Positions 26,670-36,437 of a DNA stretch of 64,000 bases are shown piece by piece (within the stretch, counting starts at the first letter, position 1; each line of letters starts with the position of its first letter). The translations under genes and the position numbers were made by a program. Where the stretch lies: positions 722,150-786,149 of the forward strand of contig CAJXKD010000002.1 of the NCBI GenBank assembly GCA_913055735.1, read 5' to 3'. Source of the DNA: an uncultured Rhodospirillales bacterium (lineage in GTDB: Bacteria > Pseudomonadota > Alphaproteobacteria > Rhodospirillales > UBA2165). Under the pieces are notes generated by a model, which was not told the origin of the DNA, ran no database searches, and saw only the letters and a program-made list of their open reading frames with translations.

Positions 26670-26999
26670 TTAGCTGATCGGCCGACAGCGCTCCCAAATC
26701 TCTCTGGGGACGTCACCTTCCTTGAATTGCATGGTCTCTTCGTCAAGCAGATGCATGGTCACGTTGGCACCCGCGCCTTTCTCGCCCGCAGGTACCGTAT
26801 AGGCGAAACCGTGGCGATCATACGCGCCTTCCATGCGGGTGCCGCCCGGGGTAACGATCCGCGGGCCGCTGATGGATAGATGCTTGCCTTTCGTATTGCA
26901 CCAATTGCCGTCAATGGCGTCTGCACGAATGGCACCCGGCCAAGTTGCGAGAGCAGCTAAAATTCCCAGGAACAGTCCGGCGAACGGTAACGGCTTCAT
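26670..26999 (-). CDS. Small secreted hypothetical protein
   Basis: This 109-residue protein has a signal peptide (MKPLPFAGLFLGILAALATWPGAIRADA pattern, cleaved near RADA) and a compact beta-rich mature part beginning DAIDGNWC, with GKHLSISGPRIVTPGG and an ending IWERC; the two cysteines could pair. I recall similar small periplasmic proteins in other alphaproteobacteria, but no function is known to me. The ATG at 26999 follows GGAGG. It lies between the Rieske genes and the pdh promoter, on the same strand as both. Confidence 0.7.
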   Translation of the reverse strand: MKPLPFAGLFLGILAALATWPGAIRADAIDGNWCNTKGKHLSISGPRIVTPGGTRMEGAYDRHGFAYTVPAGEKGAGANVTMHLLDEETMQFKEGDVPREIWERCRPIS

Positions 27000-27046
27000 G
27001 GCCGCCTCCACCCAAGATAAGCTGGAACCCAGCTTATCGCACTTGC

Positions 27047-28354
27047 CTATTCGGCGGCGTTCAATTTTCGCTTATCGACGAAATCGACGTCCGCCATCTT
27101 GCGGCCCATGGCTTCTTCATAGGCGCGGCGAACGTGTTCCGGCTGCCCTGCCTGGAAGACAAAGCGGTTAGCGGAGACGCGCGATTCGACCTTGGCATTC
27201 TCGATTTCCTCGAGCGTCATGCCTTCAACAAAGGCCTCCTTGTCGACAATCGGCAGTTCCAGGCATTTGTTCTGTTCTTCGTCGCGGATAATGCATTTGG
27301 GGTCCTCGCCTTTCTCGATGCGCTTCAGATCATCGAGGAAACGCTTGCGGATCATGGCGATACCCTTGTCGCTCATGCCGAGATGTTCCTTGGTGCGGTC
27401 GGCGGTCGTGCCCTGCCCGACCCAAGCGATGAAATCCTGGTTCATGACGTGCGTATCGATCCAACGCCCGGTTTCGGGATCTTCCAGCGGGCCTTCCCAA
27501 TGCGGGATGCTGTTCTGCTTGTACGGTTCCCGGTCCTTGGGTACCCGGTTGTAGAACCAGCTGATGCTCAGGGTGTTCTCGTCATCGACGGGAACGCGCC
27601 ATTCGAAATGGCCGCCGGTGAACAGGCAGTTCGGCCACAGGCAGACGCGGCCGATGGTCCACAAAGGATTAGTCTCGTCCGTGTTCTCGAGAATGCGTTT
27701 GTAGACGAAGCCGTAATCGATTTCCTCGAAGTCCACCTTGAGATGGGTCGGCGCATACGGCTCCTTCCCCCCTTCGAGACGGACTTTCCAATTCGAGTGC
27801 ATCCATTCGAAATGCACCGGATCAATGGAGTTCTCCTGGCACTGGAACCAGTTGCAGGGGATGGTCGTGGTGACGACCTGAACGAAACCGTTGTCCCAGG
27901 TGAAAGGCTCCCAATTCGGAACCAGCGGCACCGGCTGCGGTCCCATGTAGGCCCAAAGGATGCCGGCCTTGGCTTCGACGGGATAAGCCTTGAGTCTCAC
28001 CTGACCTTTCAAATTCGCTTCCGGCGCGACCGTATCTTCGTACGGCTGCTGCGTGCAGTTGCCGTTATGGTCGAATAGCCAACCGTGGTAATTGCACCGC
28101 AGACCGCATTCCTCGACGAAGCCATAGGAAAGATCGGCGCGGCGGTGGGCACATTGGCGGTCCACCAAACCGAAATTACCGCTGAGATCCTTATAGAGGA
28201 CCAAATCCTCGCCCATCACGCGGACGGGTTTGGTCGGCTTGTCGTCGAATTCGCTCACCGCCGCGATGGGCTGCCAGTAGCGCCGCATCAATTCGCCCAT
28301 GGGCGTACCAGGGCCGACTTGGGTCAGAAGTTTGTTGCTATCTTCACTTAACAT
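27047..28354 (-). CDS. Rieske non-heme iron oxygenase, large subunit (copy 1)
   Basis: The 435-residue protein has a Rieske [2Fe-2S] domain with CAHRRAD and CNYHGW (C-x-H ... C-x2-H) and a catalytic domain with the mononuclear iron motif NSIDPVHFEWMH (two His and, further on, an Asp). It resembles the phthalate 4,5-dioxygenase/vanillate demethylase-type oxygenases that work with a separate reductase. No reductase or ferredoxin gene is adjacent. Its start overlaps the 3' end of a close paralogue by 11 bp. The substrate is unknown; demethylation or hydroxylation of an aromatic or related ring is the family theme. Confidence 0.92.
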   Translation of the reverse strand: MLSEDSNKLLTQVGPGTPMGELMRRYWQPIAAVSEFDDKPTKPVRVMGEDLVLYKDLSGNFGLVDRQCAHRRADLSYGFVEECGLRCNYHGWLFDHNGNCTQQPYEDTVAPEANLKGQVRLKAYPVEAKAGILWAYMGPQPVPLVPNWEPFTWDNGFVQVVTTTIPCNWFQCQENSIDPVHFEWMHSNWKVRLEGGKEPYAPTHLKVDFEEIDYGFVYKRILENTDETNPLWTIGRVCLWPNCLFTGGHFEWRVPVDDENTLSISWFYNRVPKDREPYKQNSIPHWEGPLEDPETGRWIDTHVMNQDFIAWVGQGTTADRTKEHLGMSDKGIAMIRKRFLDDLKRIEKGEDPKCIIRDEEQNKCLELPIVDKEAFVEGMTLEEIENAKVESRVSANRFVFQAGQPEHVRRAYEEAMGRKMADVDFVDKRKLNAAE

Positions 28355-29672
28355 TGATTGCTGCTCCCTCGCCTACACGGTTGATCACGGCCCCCTCGAC
28401 GACATCGTCCTCAAGGGTGAAGCCGGTTGCTTCTGTGAACAGACGCTTCACGAAATCCGGCTGTCCCGCCTGAAAGACGAAGCGCTTGTACGTTCCGGCA
28501 ACGGGCGTATCGCCCTTTTCGATTTCCTCGCGGGTAAAGCCGTTCTTCAGCTTCTCTTTGCCGATGATGGGCAATTCGATGCACCCGTTCTCATTGGGAT
28601 TACGGACAATAGCCTTGGGATCCTCGTCGTTCTCAATTCGGCCGATGTCGTCCATGAAACGTTTGCGGATCAGAGCAATGCCCCGGTCACTCATGCCGAG
28701 GTGCTCCTTGGTGCGGTCGGCGATGGTGCCCTGCCCGACCCAGGCAATGAAATCCTGATTCATGACATGGGTTGAAATCCAGCGGCCCGTTTCCGGGTCC
28801 TTGATCGGGCTATACCAGTGCGGAATTTTCTCCTGCTTGTAAGGCTCCATATCGGTCGGCACCCGGTTGAAGAACCAGCCGACGCTCAACGTGTTCTCGT
28901 CATCGATGGGCACACGCCATTCGAAATGCTCGCCCGTGAACAGGCAGTTCGGCCACAGGCAGACACGGCCGACGGTCCATAGCGGGTGGCTCTCGTCCGT
29001 GTCCTCGCGGACCCGGCGATATTGGAACCCATATTCGAACTCGTCGAAGGACGCCTTGAGGTGCGTCGGACCGTAAGGACCGGTTTTGCCCGTCAGCCGG
29101 ATGCTCCAGTTGGCGTGCATCCATTCGAAATGAATCGGGTCGATGGAATTCTCCTGGCACTGGAACCAATTGCAGGGGATTTCCGAGAAGACGATCTGAA
29201 CGAAGCCATTTTCCCAAGTGAAGGGTTCCCAGTTGGGCACCAGCGGAACCGGGTCCGGCCCCAAATACGCCCACAGGAGCCCGGCTTTCTCTTCCACCGG
29301 ATAGGATTTGACCTTCACCTGGGCTTTCAACTTGCCGGATGAATCGATGGTGTCTTCATAGGGCTGTTGCACGCAGTCGCCCTTATGGTTCATCAGCCAG
29401 CCGTGATAGTTGCAGCGCAGGCCGCACTCTTCGACATAGCCATAGGAAAGGTCGGCGCGCCGGTGCGGGCAGTGCCGGTCGATCAAGCCGTAATTCCCGC
29501 TCAGGTCCTTATAGAGAACCAGGTCCTCGCCCATCAGACGGACGGGCTTCGTGGCCTTGTCGTCGAACTCGGTGACCGCGGCGATCGGCTGCCAATAACG
29601 GCGCATCAGATCACCCATGGGCGTTCCCGGCCCAACCTGTGTTAATAGGCGGTTGGCGTCTTCACTAATCAC
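28344..29672 (-). CDS. Rieske non-heme iron oxygenase, large subunit (copy 2)
   Basis: This 442-residue protein is a paralogue of the next gene downstream and aligns end to end with few gaps, including the N-terminus (LLTQVGPGTPMG), the Rieske ligands (CPHRRAD, CNYHGW) and the iron motif NSIDPIHFEWMH. The two copies differ mostly in the C-terminal 40 residues, where substrate contacts or subunit interfaces could lie. Gene order and the 11-bp overlap suggest one transcript and possibly a hetero-oligomer. No reductase partner is visible in the window. Confidence 0.92.
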   Translation of the reverse strand: MISEDANRLLTQVGPGTPMGDLMRRYWQPIAAVTEFDDKATKPVRLMGEDLVLYKDLSGNYGLIDRHCPHRRADLSYGYVEECGLRCNYHGWLMNHKGDCVQQPYEDTIDSSGKLKAQVKVKSYPVEEKAGLLWAYLGPDPVPLVPNWEPFTWENGFVQIVFSEIPCNWFQCQENSIDPIHFEWMHANWSIRLTGKTGPYGPTHLKASFDEFEYGFQYRRVREDTDESHPLWTVGRVCLWPNCLFTGEHFEWRVPIDDENTLSVGWFFNRVPTDMEPYKQEKIPHWYSPIKDPETGRWISTHVMNQDFIAWVGQGTIADRTKEHLGMSDRGIALIRKRFMDDIGRIENDEDPKAIVRNPNENGCIELPIIGKEKLKNGFTREEIEKGDTPVAGTYKRFVFQAGQPDFVKRLFTEATGFTLEDDVVEGAVINRVGEGAAINVK

Positions 29673-29779
29673 GGTGTTTTTTCCCTGTCCTACGGGCTCC
29701 AGCCTGCCGGGAAACCAATCGGAAAACCCGGCGAAACCGTCCCTATTGTTCGCCCCCCGAACGCTTTTTTCAAGCGGTC

Positions 29780-30829
29780 TTAAATATTGCTGGCGAGGGC
29801 GGCGAGGTCCTTGAGCAAAATCAATCTGCGGGATTCGTCGAGGTTGGCAGCGCCGATGGAGTTGAGGGCCAATGCCGCCAGATCCGATTTTCTGAGATCG
29901 AGCGCCGTCGCTGCGGCAACGTAGTTTTCCGCGACATATCCGCCAAAATAGGCGGGATCATCGGAGTTTATGGTGACGCACACACCCGCTTCGTAAAGCC
30001 TCTTCAGCGGGTGTTCCTTCATATTCTCCACACACCGAAGCCGAACATTGGACAAAGGACAGACGGTTAGAGGAATCCCATTGTCCGCCAATCGGTCAAC
30101 CAAGGCAGGGTCGTTCACCGCCGCAATGCCGTGATCGATGCGGTGCACTTGGAGAAGGTCAAGCGTATCCGCGACCGATTGGGCAGGCCCCTCTTCGCCC
30201 GCATGGGCACAGAGATAAAGCCCCTGATCGCGGGCCGCGGCAAAAACGCGTTCAAACTTTTCTGGCGGGTTGCCGATCTCGGCTGAGTCCAATCCGACCC
30301 CGCTGATCCGGCCATTGTCGAAATAGGGCCACGCGGTGGTGAAAACTTCGAACGCCTCTTCCTCGGAACGGTCCCGCAGAAAGCACATGATGAGCCCCCA
30401 GCTGGTACCCGTCTCCTCGGCGCCCGCCATCAATCCTTCGATCAGTCCGTCGGCAACGTCTTCGAACGCCAATCCGCGCGAAACATGCGCTTGCGGATCG
30501 AAAAACACTTCGGCATGACGGACGCCGTCTTCGGCGGCACGTTTCATATAGGCGGCAGCAAGATCACGAAAGTCGTCCGGCGTCTGCAGCACGGACATGC
30601 CCTGGTAATAAAGATCGAGAAAGTCCTGCAGGCAGGAATAGTCATAAGCTGCCTGAATTTCCTCGACACTGTCATAGGCAAGATCGATTTGATTACGCTC
30701 GGCAAGCTCGAGCATCATCTGCGCCTCGAGACTGCCCTCAAGATGAAGATGCAACTCCGCCTTGGGCAACTCCCGAACGAATTGGAAGAGTTCGGTCGCT
30801 TGGTTCGTCTCAGTCACCGGTCTTTCCAT
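29780..30829 (-). CDS. Adenosine/adenine deaminase family protein
   Basis: The 349-residue zinc hydrolase has the ADA-family residues: HLHLEGSL (zinc His pair), HAGEEGP (catalytic Glu region), VHRIDHGIA and SDDPAYFGG. It should deaminate a purine. The block TVCPLSNVRL is, as I recall, typical of the adenine deaminase branch (yeast Aah1, Pseudomonas-type Ade) and not of adenosine deaminases, so adenine is the better guess. The ATG at 30829 overlaps the end of the ABM gene by 20 bp; MERPVTETN leads into the conserved ELPKAELHLH. It is the third gene after ftsB. Confidence 0.88.
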   Translation of the reverse strand: MERPVTETNQATELFQFVRELPKAELHLHLEGSLEAQMMLELAERNQIDLAYDSVEEIQAAYDYSCLQDFLDLYYQGMSVLQTPDDFRDLAAAYMKRAAEDGVRHAEVFFDPQAHVSRGLAFEDVADGLIEGLMAGAEETGTSWGLIMCFLRDRSEEEAFEVFTTAWPYFDNGRISGVGLDSAEIGNPPEKFERVFAAARDQGLYLCAHAGEEGPAQSVADTLDLLQVHRIDHGIAAVNDPALVDRLADNGIPLTVCPLSNVRLRCVENMKEHPLKRLYEAGVCVTINSDDPAYFGGYVAENYVAAATALDLRKSDLAALALNSIGAANLDESRRLILLKDLAALASNI

Positions 30830-31139
30830 AGGTCCTTTCGACCCGGGCAATATGCACCTGGAACTCGGTGTACCATGTCTCCCGTCCTTTTTTCTGCGCC
30901 ACCTGATGTTCGGCGTTTTCGCGCCATCCCTGAACGTCTTTTTCGGTCTGCCAGTAGGAAACCGTGATTCCCATTCCCTCCGTATCGCGGACGCTGTCCA
31001 TGCCGAGGAAGCCGGGCTGCTGGGCCGCGAGCCTTACCATCGTCTCAGCCATAGCCGCATAGCCGGCTTCTTCCTTACCATTCAGCTGGGAAGAAAAAAT
31101 GACAGCGTAGTATGGGGGAACTAGGCCGCCGGCCGGCAC
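30810..31139 (-). CDS. Antibiotic biosynthesis monooxygenase (ABM) domain protein
   Basis: This 109-residue protein is a single ABM-type ferredoxin-like domain: PPYYAVIFSSQ, QQPGFLGMDSVRD, GITVSYWQTE and AEHQVAQKKGRETWY. These dimeric proteins include heme-degrading and quinol monooxygenases, but many have no assigned role. The start is GTG placed directly after the ftsB stop (TGAGTG), with GGGAG in the end of ftsB, so translation is coupled. It overlaps the deaminase gene by 20 bp. Confidence 0.83.
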   Translation of the reverse strand: MPAGGLVPPYYAVIFSSQLNGKEEAGYAAMAETMVRLAAQQPGFLGMDSVRDTEGMGITVSYWQTEKDVQGWRENAEHQVAQKKGRETWYTEFQVHIARVERTYGKTGD

Positions 31140-31508
31140 TCAACGCGGCTCCCGACGGTGCGAAACCTGCTCAACCATATCAGCCGGGCGGTCGATGATC
31201 ACGATGTCGTCAGGATGCGCATATCCGAGCATGATCCGCGCCCGTTCCTCCAACATATCCGGATCGAGAGATTCGGGATGTAAAAGGTGCACCCGACGCT
31301 CCAGGCGCGCGCGCTCATCGGAGACGACGGCAAGCGCGGCCTTCGCCACTTCGATCTCTTTTTGCAGCTGCATATGCGCGATGAAACCGTGATTCCCCTG
31401 GATCGCATGGTAAACGATGTACACGATCAAGGAGATACCGATCACCGGGCCGATGACGGTGCCAATCAGCCTGCGAAGCGAATGATTTATGGTCGACAGG
31501 ATGTTCAT
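31140..31508 (-). CDS. ftsB: FtsB/DivIC-type cell division protein
   Basis: The 122-residue protein has a short cytoplasmic start, one membrane segment at about 18-38 (GPVIGISLIVYIVYHAIQG), a coiled coil at about 47-78 (LQKEIEVAKAALAVVSDERARLERRV) and the small conserved end DMLEERARIMLGYAHPDDIVII, as in the septum initiator family. FtsB bridges FtsL and FtsQ in the divisome. In related genomes it lies between eno and pdhA; here extra genes have been added on both sides. ABM and deaminase genes follow it without a gap. Confidence 0.92.
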   Translation of the reverse strand: MNILSTINHSLRRLIGTVIGPVIGISLIVYIVYHAIQGNHGFIAHMQLQKEIEVAKAALAVVSDERARLERRVHLLHPESLDPDMLEERARIMLGYAHPDDIVIIDRPADMVEQVSHRREPR

Positions 31509-31624
31509 CTAAATGAATCCGCCCCGAAATCCCCCTAGTGCGACTTGTGGCGAAACGTCTTAGTTGCGACTCAACCTAACCCCGGATTGGTTAAAAGTAA
31601 ATTCAGTCCGGCAGCGAAGTCGGC

Positions 31625-32362
31625 TCAGAACAAATATTGGACGGCGATGCGGTAACCGCCGGGCTCCCGATGATAGCTCGCGTGCATGACGGTGCGATTG
31701 TCGAAAACGCACATCTCGCCGACCCCTTCCGGCGCATCCCAGCGTTGCTCGAAGACGATCTTGCCGAGAACCCGGTCGAGACCGTCATCGTCAAACAGCT
31801 TGCAGTTAACAGCCGCGCTGACCGCATCGATCCCTTCCCGCTTCGCCTGCAGAACGACGGCGATATTGGGTGTCACCAAGGACGACGATTTGCGCGGGTG
31901 CTTGTGATCCGGATCGGCCGGATCTCGGTAAAACAGCGAATATTGATTCTCGAACTGCGGCCCACGATCGACGTGAAACACCAGATTGGGAAAAATGTTC
32001 TTCTGGAAAACTGTATCGATGTGCTTGGACAACTCGACGTTCCGAAAAGAACATGTCCCGAACTCCACGATCAGCGCCTTGATGGCCGGATGCAAGTTAA
32101 AGGCATCGTCGAAGGCTTCGAGCGTCACGTGTTTGTCGAAGGCGATCTCTATGCCGAAATGCTTGAAGGGAAGAACCATCGGCCCGAACTGTTCGGGCCG
32201 CGCCTCGGTAAAGTACGCCGCTATTTCCTTCTTAATATCGGGGATGACGATCCGTGCCGAAAATTTGCCGCCCGAACAGGTGCCGGTATAAGGCGCCGCA
32301 GGCGCCCGCCGTAAACTATCGGTAACGGATTGGGTAAGGAAATCGGCGGGGTTAACGCGCAT
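31625..32362 (-). CDS. TauD/TfdA-like Fe(II)/2-oxoglutarate dioxygenase (putative)
   Basis: The 245-residue protein is not one I recognise by name, but it has the facial-triad pattern of the clavaminate synthase-like/TauD fold: His130-x-Asp132 (NLVFHVDRG), His227 in CVFDNRTVMHASY, and Arg238 exactly 11 residues after the last His, the spacing known for TauD's 2-oxoglutarate arginine. It is shorter than TauD (about 280). It overlaps the upstream Cys-rich gene by 11 bp, so the two are co-translated. A hydroxylase role is inferred; the substrate, perhaps a protein or small molecule, is unknown. Confidence 0.68.
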   Translation of the reverse strand: MRVNPADFLTQSVTDSLRRAPAAPYTGTCSGGKFSARIVIPDIKKEIAAYFTEARPEQFGPMVLPFKHFGIEIAFDKHVTLEAFDDAFNLHPAIKALIVEFGTCSFRNVELSKHIDTVFQKNIFPNLVFHVDRGPQFENQYSLFYRDPADPDHKHPRKSSSLVTPNIAVVLQAKREGIDAVSAAVNCKLFDDDGLDRVLGKIVFEQRWDAPEGVGEMCVFDNRTVMHASYHREPGGYRIAVQYLF

Positions 32363-32951
32363 GCTGACTCAATTCATCGCATGCTTCCCAAAAATACTTT
32401 TCCAGTCCCTCCGCAAGGATTTTCAAATCGTTCTGCAGACCGGGAAGTGTCTTGTCCGCTTCTGACCATTGCGGCTCGAGACTGAAAGTCGTGTCCGGAT
32501 TGTCGGCATCGGAATGGGTCAGCACCACGTGCCAACGCGCCGATAGCTTCTTCTGCGGGTCCTTGGAATTGAACATCTCCGCGACGGCATTGGCCAAGGC
32601 CCGCACATGGATCACGGAATCCGAATAGAACCAAACGCGCGGCACCTTCCAAAGCTCGCCGGTGGGGCCCAAATGCCCCTCGCATGACCAGCACGGCTCG
32701 AACATGCCGAGCTTCTTGACCTCGAAAACCAAGGGCGCCACCAACGGCTCGACGGGGTATTTCTCCCCTTCGCTCGACAAGCGTTTGGGGGCCTCTGCGC
32801 AATCGCGGCGGCAGCCGGCCAAGGCATCGAACTGGGGGCAATCGTCCGTACAAACGGGATCGCGCAACGGTCCCAATTCATGCGCACGCCGAACTTCCTG
32901 CTCGACAGATTGTCTGCGGCTATCCGTGTCGTCGCGAGGTTTGATACGCAA
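32352..32951 (-). CDS. Cys-rich hypothetical protein, partner of TauD-like gene
   Basis: This 199-residue protein has no recognised family. Its N-terminal half has clustered cysteines (CTDDCPQFDALAGCRRDC at about 34-51 and CWSCEGH at about 92-98), which look like a zinc or iron-sulfur site; the C-terminal half is a mixed alpha/beta region with HVVLTHSDAD. The start is TTG at 32951, supported by GGGAG six bases upstream; no ATG lies near. It runs into the TauD-like gene with an 11-bp overlap. It may be a substrate or cofactor-delivery partner of that enzyme, which is speculation. Confidence 0.75.
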   Translation of the reverse strand: MRIKPRDDTDSRRQSVEQEVRRAHELGPLRDPVCTDDCPQFDALAGCRRDCAEAPKRLSSEGEKYPVEPLVAPLVFEVKKLGMFEPCWSCEGHLGPTGELWKVPRVWFYSDSVIHVRALANAVAEMFNSKDPQKKLSARWHVVLTHSDADNPDTTFSLEPQWSEADKTLPGLQNDLKILAEGLEKYFWEACDELSQHAR

Positions 32952-33063
32952 ATCCGGCTCCCTGGTGGAATTTCCGGTTTTGAGGTCGATTAACGTTCTG
33001 TAAAGGATATTGGGATTGCGCGGGGCCGCCGCAATGCCCTGATAGACAGCTGTTTTTAAAAGA

Positions 33064-33429
33064 TTACTTGTCTTGGACCGAGTGCAGATAGGCGAGGAAA
33101 TCGTCGATCTGCTCGGGGCTCAGGACGAACTCCGGCATATCCGGATGGCCGACGCTAATGCCCTCCGCCAGGGCTTCTTCAAGAGTCTCGAGGGGCCATT
33201 TGGCGGCAAAGGTGCGAAACGGCGGCGCCGGCTCGAATGGGCTGGCGCCGGTACGGCCGACGGCATGGCAGCGCGCGCACACCGCTTCGGCGAACGTCCG
33301 CCCCGCCGCAACGTCCCCCATCATTTGGCCTTCGGTGCCGCCACCCTGCGCATGGGTAACGAGCCCACCGAAAAAGATCGCCGCTGCGGTGATCTGGCAG
33401 ATCCAAAAGAGTTTCGTGACGGGTTTCAT
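33064..33429 (-). CDS. Class I c-type cytochrome
   Basis: This 121-residue protein has a signal peptide or anchor (FWICQITAAAIFFGGLVTHAQ) and a small cytochrome c domain with the heme motif CARCH and a likely axial Met in HPDMPEFVL. It should be a periplasmic electron carrier. GAGGG precedes the ATG. It follows the LLM flavoenzyme gene by 32 bp on the same strand. The redox partner is not evident; a terminal oxidase or dehydrogenase gene is not in the window. Confidence 0.92.
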   Translation of the reverse strand: MKPVTKLFWICQITAAAIFFGGLVTHAQGGGTEGQMMGDVAAGRTFAEAVCARCHAVGRTGASPFEPAPPFRTFAAKWPLETLEEALAEGISVGHPDMPEFVLSPEQIDDFLAYLHSVQDK

Positions 33430-33461
33430 GGGCCCTCGTGCGTCGTGTCGCCGGCGGCCTT

Positions 33462-34490
33462 TCAGGCCGCTTGGCGCAACGATGGCATAATATGTTCTGC
33501 GAACAGGTTAACCGACCGCAAGGATTCCTCGAGGGAGAGATCGCCGAAGGCGAAACGGCCGATAAAGTAATTCACGCCGGCCCCTTCGCATTGCTCCTGA
33601 ATGGCGGCGCCGACCTGATCCGGCGTGCCGGCAAAGCCTTGCCCCGATTCAATCACCCCGTCGAAGGTCTCGGGATAGCTCACGCCGATGGGATCGCGAT
33701 TGTTTTCGACCCAAAGCTTCATGAAGCTATCCCGCCATTTGGGATACGCGCGGCGCGCCGCAGCCAGCGCTTCTTCCTCGGTATTGCCGATAACCAGATA
33801 GCGGGTCATGCCGAGCAGCGGCAACTCGCTCATGGGATGGCCGGCCGCCTCATAAACCTCGCGATAGCCATCGGTGATCTCGCGCGCGATATGCACCGGC
33901 GTGTTGGTCACCACGTTCACCCGGTTTTCGGCCGGCCAAGCCACCGATTTCGGCGTGTGCAGGCCGTACCATAACGGCGGATGCGGCTGTTGCACGGGCC
34001 GGATACGCATGGGCATGTCCTTGACTTGGAACCGATCGCCTTCATAAGTGAGACGATCGTTAGCCAGTCCGGTGAGGATCAGTTCCAACGCCTCACGGTA
34101 GACGGCGCTGCCCTCGTCGTAATTTGAATCGAAAAAGCCATGCTCGATGGGGGAAATCCCCTTACCGACGCCGAGTTCGAAGCGCCCGTTGCTCATCTGA
34201 TCGAGCATGCAGATTTCTTCGAGCAATCGCACGGGATGATAAAGCGGCAGGCAATAGACCAACGGGCCGAAGCGAAGATGTTTGGTGCGCTGCGCGACAG
34301 CAGAGAGGAAGACGCTGGGGCTCGACGCCATGCCGAGCGGCGTCGCATGGTGTTCCGCAACGTGATAGGTGCGGATACCCACCTCGTCGTACCGTTCGAT
34401 CAGCTTGAGGCGATTCTCGAAAAATGCCGCGACGTTGTCGGCGCCACGATCCATGTGGTCGAACACACCGAATTTAAGTCCGGAATCCAT
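33462..34490 (-). CDS. LLM class flavin-dependent oxidoreductase
   Basis: The 342-residue protein is a bacterial-luciferase-like TIM barrel: KFGVFDHMDRG, the YHVAEHHATPLG block, RLLEEICMLDQMSNGRFELGVGKG and the C-terminal GTPDQVGAAIQEQ. It uses FMNH2 and oxygen or F420-type cofactors; substrates of this group vary widely (alkanes, sulfonates, herbicides). GGAGG lies before the ATG. A hairpin (34528-34558) separates it from eno upstream. Next downstream is the cytochrome c gene. The substrate is not readable. Confidence 0.92.
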   Translation of the reverse strand: MDSGLKFGVFDHMDRGADNVAAFFENRLKLIERYDEVGIRTYHVAEHHATPLGMASSPSVFLSAVAQRTKHLRFGPLVYCLPLYHPVRLLEEICMLDQMSNGRFELGVGKGISPIEHGFFDSNYDEGSAVYREALELILTGLANDRLTYEGDRFQVKDMPMRIRPVQQPHPPLWYGLHTPKSVAWPAENRVNVVTNTPVHIAREITDGYREVYEAAGHPMSELPLLGMTRYLVIGNTEEEALAAARRAYPKWRDSFMKLWVENNRDPIGVSYPETFDGVIESGQGFAGTPDQVGAAIQEQCEGAGVNYFIGRFAFGDLSLEESLRSVNLFAEHIMPSLRQAA

Positions 34491-34527
34491 TATTGCCTCC
34501 CCCGTTTGGCTTTAAGGTAGGCTATAG

Positions 34528-34558
34528 GACGAATGGCTGCTGGAACAGCCGTTTCGTC
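34528..34558 (-). terminator. Hairpin after eno, candidate terminator
   Basis: On the minus strand after the eno stop, GACGAA-AC-GGCTG pairs with CAGCC-A-TTCGTC around a six-base loop, giving eleven base pairs with a small internal bulge. No U-run follows, so it may be a processing or Rho-assisted end, not a strict intrinsic terminator. Confidence 0.4.
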
Positions 34559-34578
34559 AAAGCGTCCGGCGGGTGGAA

Positions 34579-35967
<1,389 letters not shown>

Positions 35968-36432
35968 CTAAAGGTCAAAGACCATGATGGGAAGCCGGGC
36001 CCCCGATGCCTCGGAAAGCTTGGTCCCAATTTGCCGCGCCCCTTGGGCCGCATAAAAACCGGCGGCGTTGGGATCGCTGTCCAGCATCATCGACGTGCAC
36101 CCGGCATCCCGAGCCGCCGCCAAGGCGTGGCGCAACAGGATCGTCCCGACCCCTTGGCGGAGAAAATCCGGTTCGATGAAGAGAAGGTCGAGCTTGGCCT
36201 CGGGGGGCGTGGCGGCCACAAGGTAGAACCCCATGGCACGCCCCTTTGCATCCTCCATGATTTCACATCGGCACCCAGCCATCCGCTCGGGCGTCACCGT
36301 CAAAGGTCCGGCGACCGCCGCCATATAAGCGGCATCGTGGCCCCAACTGGCCTTGGAACGGAGGGTCAAATCGGTCAGGAGAGTGGCGTCGTCAGACGTC
36401 GCAGAACGGAGGGTTCCGGCAGGCCGCGTCAT
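35968..36432 (-). CDS. GNAT family N-acetyltransferase
   Basis: The 154-residue protein has the GNAT fold: a first strand RSATSDDATLLTDL, the acetyl-CoA pyrophosphate loop FLRQGVGTILL (Q-x-x-G-x-G/A type), the helix LLRHALAAARDAG and the C-terminal PNAAGFYAAQGARQIG. It transfers an acetyl group from acetyl-CoA to an unknown amine or protein N-terminus. It is 5 bp after kdsA on the same strand, so it is probably read with pyrG-kdsA. No link with Kdo is known to me. Confidence 0.88.
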   Translation of the reverse strand: MTRPAGTLRSATSDDATLLTDLTLRSKASWGHDAAYMAAVAGPLTVTPERMAGCRCEIMEDAKGRAMGFYLVAATPPEAKLDLLFIEPDFLRQGVGTILLRHALAAARDAGCTSMMLDSDPNAAGFYAAQGARQIGTKLSEASGARLPIMVFDL

Positions 36433-36437
36433 CGATA

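Noticed and set aside
26549..26746. Small Cys-rich minus-strand frame downstream of the secreted hypothetical gene
   Set aside because: It overlaps the end of that gene in another frame, has no ribosome site, and lies in AT-rich promoter DNA. A frameshifted extension was considered, but the upstream protein already has a natural end.
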